Shown here in pieces: positions 21,731 through 29,817 of a DNA stretch of 64,000 nucleotides; the first letter of the stretch is position 1, and the number at the start of each line of letters is the position of its first letter. A program made the position numbers and the translations under genes. The notes under the pieces were generated by a model. The model worked only from the letters and a program-made list of their open reading frames with translations, had not been told where the DNA came from and did no database searches. The stretch is taken from positions 558,001 through 622,000 of the forward strand of contig NZ_CP022278.1 of the NCBI RefSeq assembly GCF_002216145.1, given 5' to 3'. The DNA comes from Neisseria chenwenguii (GTDB taxonomy: Bacteria; Pseudomonadota; Gammaproteobacteria; Burkholderiales; Neisseriaceae).

Positions 21731-22450
21731 ATGACCACCCTGCAAAACAAAATCATCATGGTAACCGGCGCCTCGCAAGGCTTGGGCGAACAGGTTGCCA
21801 AAGCCTACGCCGCGGCGGGCGCGACGGTTGTGCTCGTTGCCCGTCATCAGAAAAAGCTCGAAAAAGTCTATGACGACATCGCCGCCGCGGGGCATCCCGA
21901 GCCGTTTGCCATCTGTTTCGACCTGATGAGCGCGGAAGAAAAGGAATACGGCCAGTTTGCCGCCACCATCGCCGAGGCAACGGTCGGGAAACTCGACGGC
22001 ATCGTCCATTGCGCCAGCTATTTCTACGCCCTCTCGCCGCTGGATTTCCAAACCGTCGCCGAATGGGTCAACCAATACCGCATCAACACCGTCGCCCCGA
22101 TGGCCTTGACCCGCGCGTTTTTCCCGCTTCTGAAAGCCTCAAGCGACGCTTCGGTGATTTTCGTCGGCGAATCGCACGGCGAAACGCCGCAAGCCTACTG
22201 GGGCGGTTTCGGTGCATCGAAAGCCGCGCTCAACTACCTCTGCAAAGTCGCCGCCGACGAATGGGAACGCTTCCCCAACCTGCGCGCCAATGTACTCGTT
22301 CCCGGCGCCATCAATTCGCCGCAGCGCATCAAATCGCATCCGGGCGAATCGTCAACCGAACGCAAAAGTTACGGTGATGTAACGCCGCATTTTGTCTGGT
22401 GGGCGAGTGAGGAAAGCAAGGGGCGCAGCGGGGAAATCATTTATCTGTAA
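21731..22450 (+). CDS. Short-chain dehydrogenase/reductase family protein lacking the usual catalytic Tyr
   Basis: 239 residues from the ATG at 21731, which has AAGGAAA upstream; a frame extension to 21686 begins inside an uptake word. The nucleotide motif TGASQGLGE is at 12-20 and the overall sequence resembles the YciK-type oxidoreductases. The catalytic YxxxK is changed: the motif reads GGFGASKAAL, so F160 replaces Tyr while K164 remains; S148 could be the catalytic serine. The nearest Tyr (Y156) is eight residues before the Lys. Activity may be lost or altered. Substrate unknown. Downstream of hpnDE but 191 bases away. Confidence 0.85.
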   Translation: MTTLQNKIIMVTGASQGLGEQVAKAYAAAGATVVLVARHQKKLEKVYDDIAAAGHPEPFAICFDLMSAEEKEYGQFAATIAEATVGKLDGIVHCASYFYALSPLDFQTVAEWVNQYRINTVAPMALTRAFFPLLKASSDASVIFVGESHGETPQAYWGGFGASKAALNYLCKVAADEWERFPNLRANVLVPGAINSPQRIKSHPGESSTERKSYGDVTPHFVWWASEESKGRSGEIIYL

Positions 22451-22876
22451 AGAATTCAACTTGGATAAAAAGGCCGTCTGAAACTTCCGCCGCCATCATT
22501 TCCGTGCAGGCGGGAGTCTGTGTTTGTTTTCCTAGAACCTTTTTTAAGACCGACATCGGCTAAGCCGATGGAAACAAAATCAAATTCCGTAAAGCGGAAC
22601 GCCGCCCAAAGCCGATAAAACCCGTATGCCGAAAATATAGCCGTTTCATTTGGATTGGAGCAAGGCGCAGCAACGCCGTATCAAACTAAATTGGGACGGC
22701 TATTAAAGCACCGCCGTAATGCCGGTCGGCAAAACCGGTATAACCGGCCGCACATACGCAATTTCCGACGGGATTTCCAAGTCAGCAGCCGAATAGTGCA
22801 CGAACCGGCCGTTATAAGAGGCCGGCTTTACGCCCGCCCTATTCTGATTCTCAAACTCCGCCGTTTCCGCCGGCCG
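22451..22876. other. Intergenic region with hairpins and a short Correia-like element
   Basis: No gene is supported: the plus-strand frame at 22655-23119 is low in plausibility and overlaps the ATP-grasp gene. The stretch holds an uptake word near 22480, a palindrome CATCGGC-TAA-GCCGATG (22554-22570), a hairpin TTCCGTAAAGCGGAA (22587-22601), the element at 22636-22703 and repeated CCGGTATAACCGGCC words around 22735-22825. Confidence 0.5.
22636..22703. mobile_element. Short Correia-like element (about 68 bp)
   Basis: Starts TATAGCCGTTTCATTTGGATTG and ends with CAAACTAAATTGGGACGGCTAT, an imperfect inverted terminal repeat like those at 27471 and 28947. It has a short GGCGCAGCAACGCC centre. It looks like an internally deleted copy. 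Confidence 0.55.
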
Positions 22877-23710
22877 CTACCCTTCGGACAAAATTCCCGC
22901 CAATACCGCCGCCAGCCGTTCCGTCGCGCCTTCGGCGGTGTGCAGATACAGCGCAGGTTCGATCAGCTCCAACTCGTTCAACAAAAAACGGTTGCCGGCC
23001 AATATACCGTCTATCCTTGCGTAAGCGGGTATCTGCGGCAGCTTGGCAAAAATGCCTTGCGCGGTACTAAGGGCGGATTCGGGAACGGATACAGGGGAAA
23101 CGGTTACGCCGTAAGCTGAATTGGCGCGCCATTCGCCCTGCGGCGGGCAGCGGTGCACGGCGTGGGAAAATCTGCCGCCGAAAAAGATGATTGATGTTTC
23201 CCCGCATTGTTCAATCTCCCGGATATACGGCTGGATAATCAGACCCTGCGGATAAACGCTCAAATCAGGCAGTTTTCCATCCGCGCTGATTTTGCAGACG
23301 AAACGTCCGCTCTGGCCGACGGCGGGTTTGACAACGGCTTCGCGCCAGCCGTTTTGCCGCACGGTTTCCCAAACGGATTCGCTTTCAGACGGCCCGTATA
23401 CGCAGGGCACCACATCCGCACCCCAAGCGGCCAAGTCGCACAAATAACGTTTGTCCATATTCCAACGCATGAGTTCGGGCGGGTTGATAAAACGCTGCCT
23501 GCACGTTTCGGCAGTGGCAAGCCAGCCGGCAAACTGCTGCGGCGCGGCGGCGTAATCCCATACGCACAAGGGCAGCAGGTAGGGAGTGTCGGGATGGTTC
23601 TGCCAAATATCGAAGCGGGTGGAAATGCCTTGCGCATTGAGCCTGTCTGCCAGCGGCAACAGGTTTGGCGGCGGCTCGGGGTAGGCGCGGCAGGTGGTAA
23701 TCGCCAACAT
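22877..23710 (-). CDS. ATP-grasp domain protein of unknown substrate
   Basis: 277 residues from the ATG at 23710 (MLAITTCRAYP); the frame extends to a TTG at 23740 without a ribosome site. An N-terminal pre-ATP-grasp domain (residues about 1-90) is followed by MDKRYLCDL, VVKPAVGQSGRFV and LIIQPYIREIEQCGETSIIFF, and a metal-binding end RIDGILAGNRFLLNELELIEPALYL. These are the ATP-grasp carboxylate-amine ligase signatures, close to the glutathione synthetase/RimK type. The Glu and Asn of LNELELIEP should hold Mg. Stands alone; pathway unknown. Confidence 0.8.
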   Translation of the reverse strand: MLAITTCRAYPEPPPNLLPLADRLNAQGISTRFDIWQNHPDTPYLLPLCVWDYAAAPQQFAGWLATAETCRQRFINPPELMRWNMDKRYLCDLAAWGADVVPCVYGPSESESVWETVRQNGWREAVVKPAVGQSGRFVCKISADGKLPDLSVYPQGLIIQPYIREIEQCGETSIIFFGGRFSHAVHRCPPQGEWRANSAYGVTVSPVSVPESALSTAQGIFAKLPQIPAYARIDGILAGNRFLLNELELIEPALYLHTAEGATERLAAVLAGILSEG

Positions 23711-23757
23711 AGCATTTTGAAATTTACTGATTTTAATCAATCTGTTGGAATAAACAG

Positions 23758-23786
23758 AGGCCGTCTGAAAAACTTTTCAGACGGCC
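23758..23786 (+). terminator. Inverted uptake-sequence hairpin between pseudoazurin and ATP-grasp genes
   Basis: AGGCCGTCTGAAAA and its complement around a short centre lie 12 bases past the pseudoazurin stop, which is on the minus strand; on that strand the stem is followed by CTCTGTTTATT. Confidence 0.5.
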
Positions 23787-23798
23787 CCGGCGTATCAA

Positions 23799-24230
23799 TT
23801 ATTTCACTTGGCTCATGTATTTTTTCAGACGGCCTTTGTTCTGCATCGAGCGTTTTTCCAGTTCATCGGCGGCGGCCTGCGCTTGGGCTTTGTTGACGGC
23901 TTTGCCGACCTGAATCACGCCGCTCATGTTCATCATGCGGTGCGGCGGGCAGGTGTAGACGTAGACGCCTTCTTTGGTGAGCTTGAGGATGAATTCTTGA
24001 TCGGCTTTGCTGAGGAATTCGCCCACGCCCTCGGGCAGGACTTTGCTCTGTACCCAATGGCCTTTATGGGTAGGCTTGAAGGTGACGGTGTCGCCGACTT
24101 TGGCGTTGATGAAACCGGGTTCGAACACCATGCTGCCGTCTTTGCCGTTGTCGAGCATTTTGACTTCGTGGTTGGCGGCAAAGGCGCTCAAAGAGGCAGT
24201 GAGCAGGAGGGTAAAAAGGGATTTTTGCAT
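23799..24230 (-). CDS. Pseudoazurin (type 1 blue copper protein)
   Basis: Periplasmic electron carrier, typically donating to copper nitrite reductase or other terminal reductases. 143 residues with signal MQKSLFTLLLTASLSAFA cut before ANHEV. Copper ligands H58 (KGHW), C94 (YTCPPH), H97 and M102 have pseudoazurin spacing. The C-terminal 35 residues are helical and lysine-rich, as in pseudoazurins. One uptake word is read as GRLKK near the end. No reductase gene is adjacent. Confidence 0.88.
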   Translation of the reverse strand: MQKSLFTLLLTASLSAFAANHEVKMLDNGKDGSMVFEPGFINAKVGDTVTFKPTHKGHWVQSKVLPEGVGEFLSKADQEFILKLTKEGVYVYTCPPHRMMNMSGVIQVGKAVNKAQAQAAADELEKRSMQNKGRLKKYMSQVK

Positions 24231-24270
24231 GTCGGATTCCTTTGGTAAAAAATGGAAACGGTATCGGGTA

Positions 24271-24374
24271 TATAGTCGGGAAATTAGAGTCTGCTACGGC
24301 GTTGGCTCGCCTAGCCGTACTATGTGTATTGTCTGCGGCTTGCCGCCTTGTATCAGAATCTACTCTCCGACTAT
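24271..24374. mobile_element. Short Correia-like element (104 bp) upstream of the pseudoazurin gene
   Basis: Begins TATAGTCGGGAAATTAGAGT and ends ACTCTCCGACTAT, an inverted terminal repeat. The centre carries TACGGCGTTGGCTCGCC and CCGTACTATGTGTATTGTC, the body of the approximately 105 bp class of Correia elements. It lies 40 bases before the pseudoazurin start and could supply promoter bases. Confidence 0.7.
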
Positions 24375-24382
24375 CGTTCGAA

Positions 24383-25150
24383 CTATCCTGTTTTGCGCAA
24401 CGGACGGATAACGGGCGCACCCAAGCGGTCGTAGAGCAGCTCGACTTCGACCTGATAAAGTCCGTCGATTAAATTGGGCTGCAACACGTCTTTCGGCGTA
24501 CCCTCGGCATGGACTTTGCCGCCGCCAAGCAGGACGAGGCCGTCTGAAAACTGGGCGGCGAGGCTCAAATCGTGCAACACCGTCAGCGTAATCAGGCCGT
24601 TTTCGCGGGTATAGCGCACCACGTGTTCCAAGAGGTTGAGCTGGTGATGCATATCCAGTGCGCTCACCGGCTCGTCGAGCAGCAGGATTTCGGGACGGCG
24701 CATCATCACTTGGGCAAACATCACAATCTGGCGCTGGCCGCCGCTTAAGCGCATGATGTCGCGGTGGGCAAGATGCGCGATGCCGAGCTGTTCCAACACC
24801 TGCGCGGCTTCTGCCAGCGTGTCGTCGCCGACGTGCATCCCCAGCGCGTCCATACGCCCGAGCAACACCACTTCCAGCGCAGTCAGCGAGGCTTCGGCGG
24901 CGGTGTCCTGCGGCATGTAGCCGATGCGTTTTCGCCAGCTTTGCAAATGCAGTTTGCCCAAGGTTTCGCCGCCGTAGCGGATGGTGCCGCGGTGCGCTAC
25001 TTCGCCGAAAAGCGTTTTCAGAAGCGACGATTTGCCGCAGCCGTTGGGACCGAGAACGGTATACACCTTGCCGCGCTCGAAACTGAGGCTGATACGGTCG
25101 GCCACCAAAAAGCGGCCGCGCGTGATGTGGACGTCTTCTAAAGTCAACAT
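24383..25150 (-). CDS. ABC transporter ATP-binding protein, metal-chelate uptake type (FecE/HmuV-like)
   Basis: 255 residues from the ATG at 25150; the longer frame to 25246 reads through the end of the previous gene. Walker A GPNGCGKSS at 34-42, signature LSGGQRQ and Walker B ILLLDEP are intact. It belongs with the FecCD-type permease and the two binding proteins upstream, imports iron-siderophore, heme or cobalamin, and acts at the inner face of the cytoplasmic membrane. Gap to the binding protein gene is 13 bases. Confidence 0.9.
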   Translation of the reverse strand: MLTLEDVHITRGRFLVADRISLSFERGKVYTVLGPNGCGKSSLLKTLFGEVAHRGTIRYGGETLGKLHLQSWRKRIGYMPQDTAAEASLTALEVVLLGRMDALGMHVGDDTLAEAAQVLEQLGIAHLAHRDIMRLSGGQRQIVMFAQVMMRRPEILLLDEPVSALDMHHQLNLLEHVVRYTRENGLITLTVLHDLSLAAQFSDGLVLLGGGKVHAEGTPKDVLQPNLIDGLYQVEVELLYDRLGAPVIRPLRKTG

Positions 25151-25163
25151 TTCAGACGGCCTT

Positions 25164-26378
25164 TCAAAACCGGGAAGACAGCCATGCCCACAGCCGTTTG
25201 AACCATGCGGCAAGCGGGTTGCCGCTTGCCGCTGCGGCGGGCGCATGGTCGGAAGGCAGTGTGCAGTCGGCTTGGGCGCCGCAGCCGAGGCGGATGAAAA
25301 ACGTACCTTCGGGCATCACCGGCAGGTATTTGCGGTGGAAATCACGGTAGGTCTGCTCGGGGTCGACATCGGCAAAAGCGGCGGGATACAGGGCTTTGGC
25401 CATCAGCTGCGCGGAGGCCAAATCGGAGAGCGAGCGCGAGGCGGTGTGGTAGATGCCGTAAACGCGCCGGTTTTTCACGGCGGGAAAATCCTGCCAGCCG
25501 CTGCGGCGGGTGAAACCTGCCAGCCGCTTTTGCGCTTCGTCTGCCGTGATGCCGATGCCCATCGTCATCGCGTCGGGATGGTTTGCGCCCACCTCCGTGC
25601 CGGAAATCAATACCACATCGGGCGGACTGGCCAGCAACTGTTCGGGATTGATGGCGCCCCAATCGTCGACAAACAGCTTACTGACATTGTCGCCGCCTAC
25701 GGTGTCGGCAATCGCGCCCCACATGTTTTTGCCGAAGGTATAGCTGTGCTCGGAGGGGCCTTTGTCACCGAATTCGATGTAGATTTTCGGCGGCAGCAAC
25801 TTAGCGGCGGCGACGCGGCGGCGGATGTCTTCAATGCCCGCTGCGTATTCGTCGGCGGCCTGCTTGGCGCGCTCGGGCGTACCGGCGATTTGGCCGAAAA
25901 TTTTCGCGCTCTCGGTATGGCGTTCGACCGTTTGCGCGTTGAAATCCACCACTACCACCGGAATACCCGCCTGCTCGAAGCGCGGTATGTAGTCGGCCAG
26001 CGCTTTAAACTGCCAGTCGGCCAGTATCAAGACGTCGGGCTTCAGTGCAATGGTTTTCTCAAAGGAAAACGAGCCTTTATCGATGTTGCCGATGTCGCCG
26101 ATCTGTTTCAGCGCAGGCATTTTCGCGCTGTATAAAGCCCAGCTGCCGGGATTGAATTTTTCCCAAAACTCGCGCGAAATGCCGACGACGTGTTTGAAGT
26201 TTTCCGCCCCCGTAGCGGCGATATAATCGGGATAGTAAAAGCCCAATACCACCCGTTTGGCGGGCACATCCACTTTCACTTGGCGGCCAAGCACATCGGT
26301 TACCGTCTGCACCTTGGCCCACGCGGGCGCCGCGGCCAGCCATGCCGCGCAGATTATCCATTTAAGTGTTGCCTTCAT
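25164..26378 (-). CDS. Periplasmic metal-chelate binding protein 2 with C-terminal extension
   Basis: 404 residues, signal ending APAWA. It has the helical-backbone metal-receptor pattern: VTDVLGRQVKVDVPAKRVVLG, KPDVLILADWQ, GIPVVVVDFN, NMWGAIADTVGGDN. It is a clear paralogue of the protein at 27612-28727. Unlike that paralogue it carries about 45 extra C-terminal residues, with GCGAQADC (a possible disulfide) and an aromatic amphipathic end AAWFKRLWAWLSSRF that could touch the membrane. The substrate is not certain; iron chelate or heme are the main options. AAGGAACC precedes the ATG. Confidence 0.85.
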   Translation of the reverse strand: MKATLKWIICAAWLAAAPAWAKVQTVTDVLGRQVKVDVPAKRVVLGFYYPDYIAATGAENFKHVVGISREFWEKFNPGSWALYSAKMPALKQIGDIGNIDKGSFSFEKTIALKPDVLILADWQFKALADYIPRFEQAGIPVVVVDFNAQTVERHTESAKIFGQIAGTPERAKQAADEYAAGIEDIRRRVAAAKLLPPKIYIEFGDKGPSEHSYTFGKNMWGAIADTVGGDNVSKLFVDDWGAINPEQLLASPPDVVLISGTEVGANHPDAMTMGIGITADEAQKRLAGFTRRSGWQDFPAVKNRRVYGIYHTASRSLSDLASAQLMAKALYPAAFADVDPEQTYRDFHRKYLPVMPEGTFFIRLGCGAQADCTLPSDHAPAAAASGNPLAAWFKRLWAWLSSRF

Positions 26379-26406
26379 CTTTGGTTCCTTATGTTTTCAG
26401 ACGGCC

Positions 26407-27444
26407 TTATTTTTTAGTCAATACAATCCAAAAGAAAAACGGTACGCCGACAAACGAGGTCACGATGCCCACCGGAAACAGAGCGCCGGGGACAATCACT
26501 TTCGACAACACGCTGGCCACCGATAAAAACGCCGCGCCCGCCAGCATCGCGCCGGGCAGAAAAAAACGCTGGTCTTCGCCAAGCAGAATCCGCGCCACAT
26601 GCGGCGCGACGAGGCCGATAAAGCCGATGACGCCGACGAAGCTGATGGCGGTGGCCGTCATTACCGCCACCAATACCAGCGTCTGAATCCGCAACCGCTG
26701 CAGGTTGATGCCCAAACCCGCGACGCGCTCTTCGCCCAGCCGCAACGCGGTCAGCTTCCATACGTCTTTCGCCAAAAGGGCGACGCAGACCACCGTCACC
26801 GCCGCCGTCACCGCGACGGTTTCCCATGTGGCTTTGGTGAGGCTGCCGAAGAGCCAAAACAGAATCTGCTGCGAAATTTCCGGCGCGGCGATGTATTGGA
26901 TCAGCGACAACACCGATTGAAACAGAAACAGTAGCGCAATCCCCACCAACACCAGCATGGCGGAATTGAAACGGCGCATGGAGGCAAACAGAAACAGGAT
27001 GCCCGCCGCCAGCATGGTCATCAGAAACGCGCCGACCGGTACGGCAAACGCGTGCGGCAGGCCGAAGCTGCCGAAGGCGATGACCATCGACGCACCCAAG
27101 CCAGCCGCCGCCGCCAAGCCGAGCGTATAAGGGCTGGCCATCGGGTTGTTGAGCAGGGTTTGGATTTCCGCTCCGCCCACACCCAGCGCCGCGCCGACCA
27201 CCAGCGCCATTAATGCCATCGGCAGGCGCAGGTCGTATACGATGACTTTGCTCATCTCGTCCGCGCCTTCGATGCCCAGCAGCGATTTCACCACTTCGTC
27301 CACCGGCAGCATCGAAGGGCCGGTGGCGATGTCGAACACAAAGCCGATGGCGCCGACGACAAGAAAAAACAACACGACCAGCCAACGCTTGCGCTCAAGC
27401 ACGCGCTGGTTGCTGACGATGTCGGTAATGACCGAGGCAGTCAT
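26407..27444 (-). CDS. FecCD-family ABC transporter permease
   Basis: 345 residues with about nine to ten hydrophobic helices. Family marks: RLPMALMALVVGAALGVGGAEIQTLLNNPMASPYTLG near residue 75-110 and GFIGLVAPHVARILLGEDQRFFLPG near 275, the loop that contacts the ATPase. It probably works as a homodimer, since only one permease gene is present. It lies between the two binding-protein genes, all on the minus strand; a short Correia-like element separates it from the first one. Confidence 0.93.
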   Translation of the reverse strand: MTASVITDIVSNQRVLERKRWLVVLFFLVVGAIGFVFDIATGPSMLPVDEVVKSLLGIEGADEMSKVIVYDLRLPMALMALVVGAALGVGGAEIQTLLNNPMASPYTLGLAAAAGLGASMVIAFGSFGLPHAFAVPVGAFLMTMLAAGILFLFASMRRFNSAMLVLVGIALLFLFQSVLSLIQYIAAPEISQQILFWLFGSLTKATWETVAVTAAVTVVCVALLAKDVWKLTALRLGEERVAGLGINLQRLRIQTLVLVAVMTATAISFVGVIGFIGLVAPHVARILLGEDQRFFLPGAMLAGAAFLSVASVLSKVIVPGALFPVGIVTSFVGVPFFFWIVLTKK

Positions 27445-27470
27445 AAAGCAAGCCTTTGGTTTGGGGTTGG

Positions 27471-27548
27471 TATAGTCGTTCCAATTTAGATTGATACCGC
27501 GTTACTGCGGCTTGCTGCCTTGTCTCAATCTAAAGTGAAACGACTATA
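27471..27548. mobile_element. Short Correia-like element (78 bp) inside the transporter cluster
   Basis: Inverted ends TATAGTCGTTCCAATTTAGA and TCTAAAGTGAAACGACTATA surround TACCGCGTTACTGCGGCTTGC. It separates the first binding-protein gene from the permease gene and may alter their coupling by processing or promoter activity, as known for Correia elements. Confidence 0.7.
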
Positions 27549-27611
27549 TTGGAAAAGGTTTCAGACAGCCTCATGCTCTGATGCCGTCTGAAAAAATAAA
27601 ACCTCCCGTCT

Positions 27612-28727
27612 TTACTGCCCTTTCGGATACAGATAGAACGTACCGCTCGGCGTAACCGGCAGGTTTTGGCGGTAGAAGTCCATGTAGGTTTTATCGGGGT
27701 TCAGGTCTTTGAAGAGCTGCGGATACACGGCTTTGGCCATGAATTGGATGGAAGCGCCGTCTGAAAGCGTGCGCGAATTGGCGTGGTAGGCGCCGTACAG
27801 TCGGTTGTTTTTAACCGCAGGCAGGCTGCTCCAGCCGGGGCGTTTGGCAAAGGCGGCAAGGCGTTTTTCCGCATCGGCCTTGTTAATGCCCCAGCCCAAT
27901 ACAAACGCGTTCGGATTTTTCTTCACTTCGGTTTCGCGGCCGGTAATGACAATCACGTCAGGCTTGACCGCCAAAATCAGCTCGGGATTCACCGGCGCGT
28001 AATAATCCACCGCTTTGGCGGAAATATTGTCGCCGCCCACCAGCGTAATCATCGGCCCCCACATCGCTTTGCCAAAGGTGAAGCTGTGTTCCGCCGGCCC
28101 TTTGTTGCCGAATTCCACATACACTTTCGGCTTGGGCAGCTTGGCTTTTTTCACGCGGCTTTGGATGTTATCTACAATGCGCTTGTAATCGTTGGCGAGT
28201 TTCTCCGCTTTTTGCGGCTGACCGGTGAGCGTGCCGATGATGCGGGTGGACTGAATGTGTTTGGCCACCGTTTGCGCGTTGTAATCCAGCACCACAATCG
28301 GAATGCCCGCTTTGGTAATCCTGTCCAAATCCGAACCCAAGCCCTGATACTGCCAGTCGGCCAGAATCAGCAAATCAGGTTTGAGCGACAAAACTTTCTC
28401 AATCGAAAACGTACCCACTTCCACTTCGCCCACGTCGGCCAGCCGGTTCAATTTCGGCACAGCCTTGCTGAAAGCCGCCCAGCTCGGCGGCGCCCAATCC
28501 GACCATACCGCTTTGGAAAAACCGACCACATTATCAAGCGCATTTTTGCCGCCGATGGCCATGTAGTCCTGATAATAAAAACCCAATACCACGCGCTTGG
28601 CAGGCAGGTTGACGGTAACCTTGCGGCCTGCGGTATCGGTAATCTGAACCGGCTTGGCGTGGGCAGGAATCATACCGAAAGATAAGGCCGCAGCCACGGC
28701 AAGAGCAGGGAAACGGGTAAATTTCAT
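27612..28727 (-). CDS. Periplasmic metal-chelate binding protein 1
   Basis: 371 residues from the ATG at 28727 (AAAGG eight bases upstream; an earlier GTG at 28736 is in frame). Signal MKFTRFPALAVAAALSFGMIPAHA. The mature part matches its paralogue downstream over the whole length (KRVVLGFYYQDYMAIGGKN, LKPDLLILADWQYQGLG, FGKAMWGPMITLVGGDN) and ends plainly at FYLYPKGQ. First gene of the transport cluster, preceded by an AT-rich stretch that may hold a Fur site. Confidence 0.87.
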   Translation of the reverse strand: MKFTRFPALAVAAALSFGMIPAHAKPVQITDTAGRKVTVNLPAKRVVLGFYYQDYMAIGGKNALDNVVGFSKAVWSDWAPPSWAAFSKAVPKLNRLADVGEVEVGTFSIEKVLSLKPDLLILADWQYQGLGSDLDRITKAGIPIVVLDYNAQTVAKHIQSTRIIGTLTGQPQKAEKLANDYKRIVDNIQSRVKKAKLPKPKVYVEFGNKGPAEHSFTFGKAMWGPMITLVGGDNISAKAVDYYAPVNPELILAVKPDVIVITGRETEVKKNPNAFVLGWGINKADAEKRLAAFAKRPGWSSLPAVKNNRLYGAYHANSRTLSDGASIQFMAKAVYPQLFKDLNPDKTYMDFYRQNLPVTPSGTFYLYPKGQ

Positions 28728-29046
28728 TCTAAACACCTTTGAAAATTATTATCGTTTATATAATTTATATGAAAACAAATGATAACTCAAGTCAAAAAAT
28801 GTCATAGAAAAACAGCATATTAGGCATCAATCGGCATCCGGTGGGATATTCAGGCAGGTTTGGCCGGCATTCCATCCGCCAAACAGCATACTGCCAAAAA
28901 ATCGGGCGGGTATCCAACCCGCCCGGCAACCGTCTGTTTTGATTTTTATAGTCGTTCCAATTTAGTTTGATACATCGTTGCTGCGCCTTTCCATACTATG
29001 TGTACTGTCTGCGACCCGCCGTCTTATCAGAATTTAATTTCTCCGA
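28728..29046. other. Upstream region of the metal-chelate transporter
   Basis: No gene seen. It holds the probable promoter of the transporter cluster next to 28727, a GC-rich middle with GGCGGGTATCCAACCCGCC (a hairpin near 28904-28924) and the Correia-like element at 28947-29051, which reaches the end of the next gene. Confidence 0.5.
28742..28786 (-). promoter_or_regulatory. AT-rich promoter region with Fur-like motif
   Basis: On the minus strand this stretch contains GAGTTATCATTTG and AACGATAATAATTTTC, which partly match the GATAATNATTATC repeats bound by Fur. It sits directly before an iron-chelate type transporter. The match is imperfect. Confidence 0.3.
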
Positions 29047-29051
29047 CTATA
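28947..29051. mobile_element. Short Correia-like element (105 bp)
   Basis: Begins TATAGTCGTTCCAATTTAGT and ends TTTCTCCGACTATA. The centre has TACATCGTTGCTGCGCC and CCATACTATGTGTACTGTC, closely like the 24271 element. It overlaps the last bases of the minus-strand gene ending at 29047. Confidence 0.7.
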
Positions 29052-29622
29052 TCCCCCGCCGTTTCTTCCGTTTGCAAAGCCAGGACCACACCGATGCTGC
29101 CGAAGCCGCCAATGCGGCTGCCATCACGGCAGCAATGCCCCATGCTGCCCAAACGCTAAAACCCGTCGGTTCTTCGGCAAAATCCGCAGGAACGGCGGAC
29201 TGCCACGCCGTATCCGTACACACGCCTCCTTTTTGCGAAAAATCAGCCCGGACGATTTTCAGACGGCCTTTGTCTTTGCGCAGGCAGAATGTTTCTTCGC
29301 TCCAGATTTCCGCGTTATCGGTGGATTTGGAAGCAATGTGAAAATTCAAGCGGTACGGCTGTTCGGGCTGCAAAATATTGAGCGGAACGCAGGCGGCGGG
29401 GCGGTCGGCAAGGCGCGCGGTTTGGAAAACGGCGGCGGTCGGAGGTTCGGAAAAGGAAACGGATGAAAGCGTAGCGTTTGGATTATCGGCGGACATGCAG
29501 AAATCCGTGCCGTGTACAGCGAGACGGGTATCGGGATGCGGGCGCGGCGCAGGCGATACGGCGGCGGCTTGCAGCGGCAGCAGGAAAAACAATGGGAAAA
29601 GTAGTGTACGGGGCAGTTTCAT
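29047..29622 (-). CDS. Secreted or membrane-anchored protein of unknown function
   Basis: 191 residues from the ATG at 29622, chosen because it starts a good signal MKLPRTLLFPLFFLLPLQAAA; the frame runs on to 29715 through an uptake word. The mature domain has three cysteines (DFCMS, ETFCLR, GGVCTD) plus RPAACVP, which may form disulfides. A membrane helix near residue 158-180 is followed by KRKKRRGI, so the domain is held outside with a short positive tail inside. The stop lies in the edge of a Correia-like element, so the end may have been formed by that insertion. Family not recognised. Confidence 0.7.
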   Translation of the reverse strand: MKLPRTLLFPLFFLLPLQAAAVSPAPRPHPDTRLAVHGTDFCMSADNPNATLSSVSFSEPPTAAVFQTARLADRPAACVPLNILQPEQPYRLNFHIASKSTDNAEIWSEETFCLRKDKGRLKIVRADFSQKGGVCTDTAWQSAVPADFAEEPTGFSVWAAWGIAAVMAAALAASAASVWSWLCKRKKRRGI

Positions 29623-29739
29623 GTTGGGTATTGTTGGTAAGGTTGAAACTTTTGTGGGGTTCGGAAAGGCCGTCTGAAAAACCATATTAGAAAAATATGG
29701 TGGGTTTACACCCACCCTGCGGCCTAAAACGGTTGGTTA

Positions 29740-29757
29740 CTGAGCGTAGTCGAAGTA
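29740..29757 (+). repeat. GAGCGTAGTCGAAGT repeat word, copy 1
   Basis: CTGAGCGTAGTCGAAGTA followed by CAGACGGCC, just before rep. Near-identical words occur at 33738, 33764, 38707 and 55418, always joined to CAGAC. Confidence 0.6.
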
Positions 29758-29817
29758 CAGACGGCCTCTGCGGCCAAAATGCTATAATGCCCGCCCCTTT
29801 TTCTGTTTTCAAGCCTC

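Noticed and set aside
22655..23119. Plus-strand open frame of 154 codons before the ATP-grasp gene
   Set aside because: Arg-rich, no ribosome site, half of it opposite the ATP-grasp gene and the rest inside a repeat region.
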